This document shows, one piece after another, positions 7,543 to 7,977 of a DNA stretch of 7,977 nt (positions are counted from its first letter, which is position 1; each line of letters starts with the position of its first letter). The notes below the pieces were generated by a model. It worked only from the letters and a program-made list of their open reading frames with translations. It was not told where the DNA came from and did not search any database. Source of the DNA: an uncultured Oscillospiraceae bacterium (lineage in GTDB: Bacteria; Bacillota; Clostridia; UBA1212; SIG427); assembly GCA_902465325.1 (NCBI GenBank), contig CABQMV010000093.1:1-7977 (forward strand), given 5' to 3'. Made by a program: the position numbers and the translations under genes.

Positions 7543-7574
7543 TTGACAGGGACAAAGTCCCCACCTGTTAGAAT
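7543..7574 (+). promoter_or_regulatory. MerR-type promoter with long spacer and internal palindrome
   Basis: A perfect -35 TTGACA (7543-7548) and a -10 TAGAAT (7569-7574, five of six consensus bases) are separated by 20 bp, longer than the usual 17. The spacer holds a perfect dyad, GGGAC-AAA-GTCCC (7549-7561), and an outer pair ACAGG (7546-7550) / CCTGT (7564-7568). MerR-family regulators characteristically bind dyads inside 19-20 bp spacers and twist them to activate. The -10 ends 26 nt before the MerR start codon, leaving a short leader that contains the ribosome site. The arrangement implies autoregulation, or regulation by an intact homologue elsewhere. Confidence 0.75.
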
Positions 7575-7600
7575 GGTTTTTGAAAGGGGGTGCTGTGTAT

Positions 7601-7843
7601 ATGCAGACCAAAGACATCACCGATGCGCTCGGCATTACAAGAGAGCGGATCAAGTATTACAAAAAGGAGGGAGTGTTTGTTCCCGAGAATCCCATAGTCA
7701 ACGGGAAAACCAAGTATACCTTCAGGGACTTCGAAAACCTGAAACGGCTCGTTATACTTACTAAGTCTGGCTTACAAGCAGACCGGCGCCTTCGTATAAA
7801 CCGGTTATGTAAGCCGGCGACACCGAGCGGAACAGAAGAATAA
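7601..7843 (+). pseudogene. Truncated MerR-family regulator, DNA-binding domain only
   Basis: The first 58 or so residues are a MerR-type winged helix-turn-helix: MQTKDITDALGI for the first helices, TRERIKYYKKEGV (13-25) as the recognition helix region, and NGKTKYTFRDFENLKRL (34-50) for the wing and following helix. At about Leu58 (7772-7774), where relatives continue with a further HTH-associated helix, a dimerising coiled coil and an effector domain, the sequence changes to an unrelated basic tail ending at a TAA (7841-7843). That tail is antisense to the TadB-like remnant. The start at 7601 is set by family similarity and by AAAGGGGG (7583-7590), 10 nt upstream; an upstream ATG at 7580 lacks such a site. 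Family members are usually more than 110 residues; this is 80. Without a coiled coil it probably cannot form the usual dimer, so I call it a 3'-truncated remnant, although promoter and DNA-binding domain are intact and a short protein could be made. Confidence 0.6.
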
Positions 7844-7977
7844 AACCAAAGGGCATAAAAGTCAGGATCCTATGATTCATGCGGGGCAAAGAAAGGGATC
7901 TCCTGATTTCCCTTTCTGTATCCTGTTTCATACCCAAATAGGTGTAGGAAACCGGCTCGATGGCGGGCGGCGGCGTG
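7761..7977 (-). pseudogene. C-terminal remnant of a TadB-like (type II secretion F) membrane protein
   Basis: On the - strand the frame is open from the window edge for 71 codons to a TAG (7761-7763). It includes EREIRRSLSL, RMNHRILTFMPFGFILLF and SVSPAYITGLYEGAGLLV. From memory this fits the C-terminal pattern of TadB proteins: an E-I pair, a helix with a R-I-M/L motif, then MP, a hydrophobic membrane segment, SP-x-Y/F, LY and G. TadB is an inner-membrane platform protein for tad (type IVc) pilus assembly. Relatives continue for some 20 residues through a last membrane helix, which is missing. The stretch nearest the window edge (7930-7977) does not look like TadB in this frame, so a frameshift there is possible. 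No database check was made; the gene may be intact upstream of the window apart from its end. Confidence 0.45.
7890..7917. repeat. Hairpin-forming inverted repeat within the TadB-like remnant
   Basis: AGAAAGGGA (7890-7898) and TCCCTTTCT (7909-7917) are perfect 9-bp complements with a 10-nt loop. A second pair, CAGGAT (7863-7868) and ATCCTG (7920-7925), encloses it. No T-run follows on either strand, so it is not a typical terminator. It lies in apparent coding sequence and may be chance. Confidence 0.35.

Larger units (their letters stand above)
7331..7775. other. Presumed inserted or recombined segment between two tad-like remnants
   Basis: To the left, the - strand FHA frame ends at a TAA (7330-7332). 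To the right, the - strand TadB-like similarity ends at about 7773. Everything between reads on the + strand: a ribosome site and disabled small gene, then a promoter and a MerR-type DNA-binding domain whose similarity also ends at about 7771-7774. I see no terminal inverted repeats, no convincing flanking direct repeats and no transposase or integrase, so this is not called an insertion sequence. The boundaries are inferred from where protein similarities stop and are good to perhaps 20 bp. Confidence 0.45.

Noticed and set aside
7321..7760. CGGCT-starting similar stretches at 7321 and 7746 as a target-site duplication
   Set aside because: Only five bases match exactly before they diverge, and they do not sit at the same place relative to both inferred edges.

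Overview
The window looks like a chromosomal segment of a low-to-mid GC Gram-positive anaerobe of the Clostridia, most likely Lachnospiraceae. The reasons are a class 1B dihydroorotate dehydrogenase encoded as a pyrK-pyrD pair, purine-rich Shine-Dalgarno sites, and FHA and TadB-like sequences of the kind found in clostridial tad loci. This placement is inference; there is no rRNA or other phylogenetic marker here.

Left half (3-4885, + strand): the distal part of the de novo pyrimidine operon. It holds carB (5' end outside the window), pyrK, pyrD and pyrF, packed with gaps or overlaps of 10 nt or less. CarB makes carbamoyl phosphate, PyrK-PyrD oxidises dihydroorotate to orotate with NAD+ as acceptor, and PyrF decarboxylates OMP to UMP.

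Middle (4898-7290, - strand): pyrE, which makes the OMP used by PyrF, faces the operon tail to tail. It is the last gene of a separate - strand unit: FHA-domain membrane protein, then an MscS-type channel, then pyrE. mscS and pyrE overlap by 38 nt, and a small hairpin sits where pyrF and pyrE converge.

Right end (about 7291-7977) is a patchwork of gene remains. On the - strand lie the 5' edge of the FHA gene, whose frame stays open upstream of its first ATG, and the apparent C-terminal end of a TadB-like protein. Both are types of gene found in clostridial tad (type IVc pilus) loci. Between them is a stretch of about 440 bp on the + strand. It carries a small gene interrupted by two in-frame TAG codons, then a MerR-type DNA-binding domain behind a promoter with a 20-bp spacer and a palindrome between its -35 and -10 boxes. 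The MerR similarity and the TadB similarity stop at the same place (about 7770-7775). The simplest reading is a recombination or insertion junction in a decayed tad locus. I see no transposase, terminal repeats or target-site duplication, so the mechanism is unknown, and I see no strong case for a new system.
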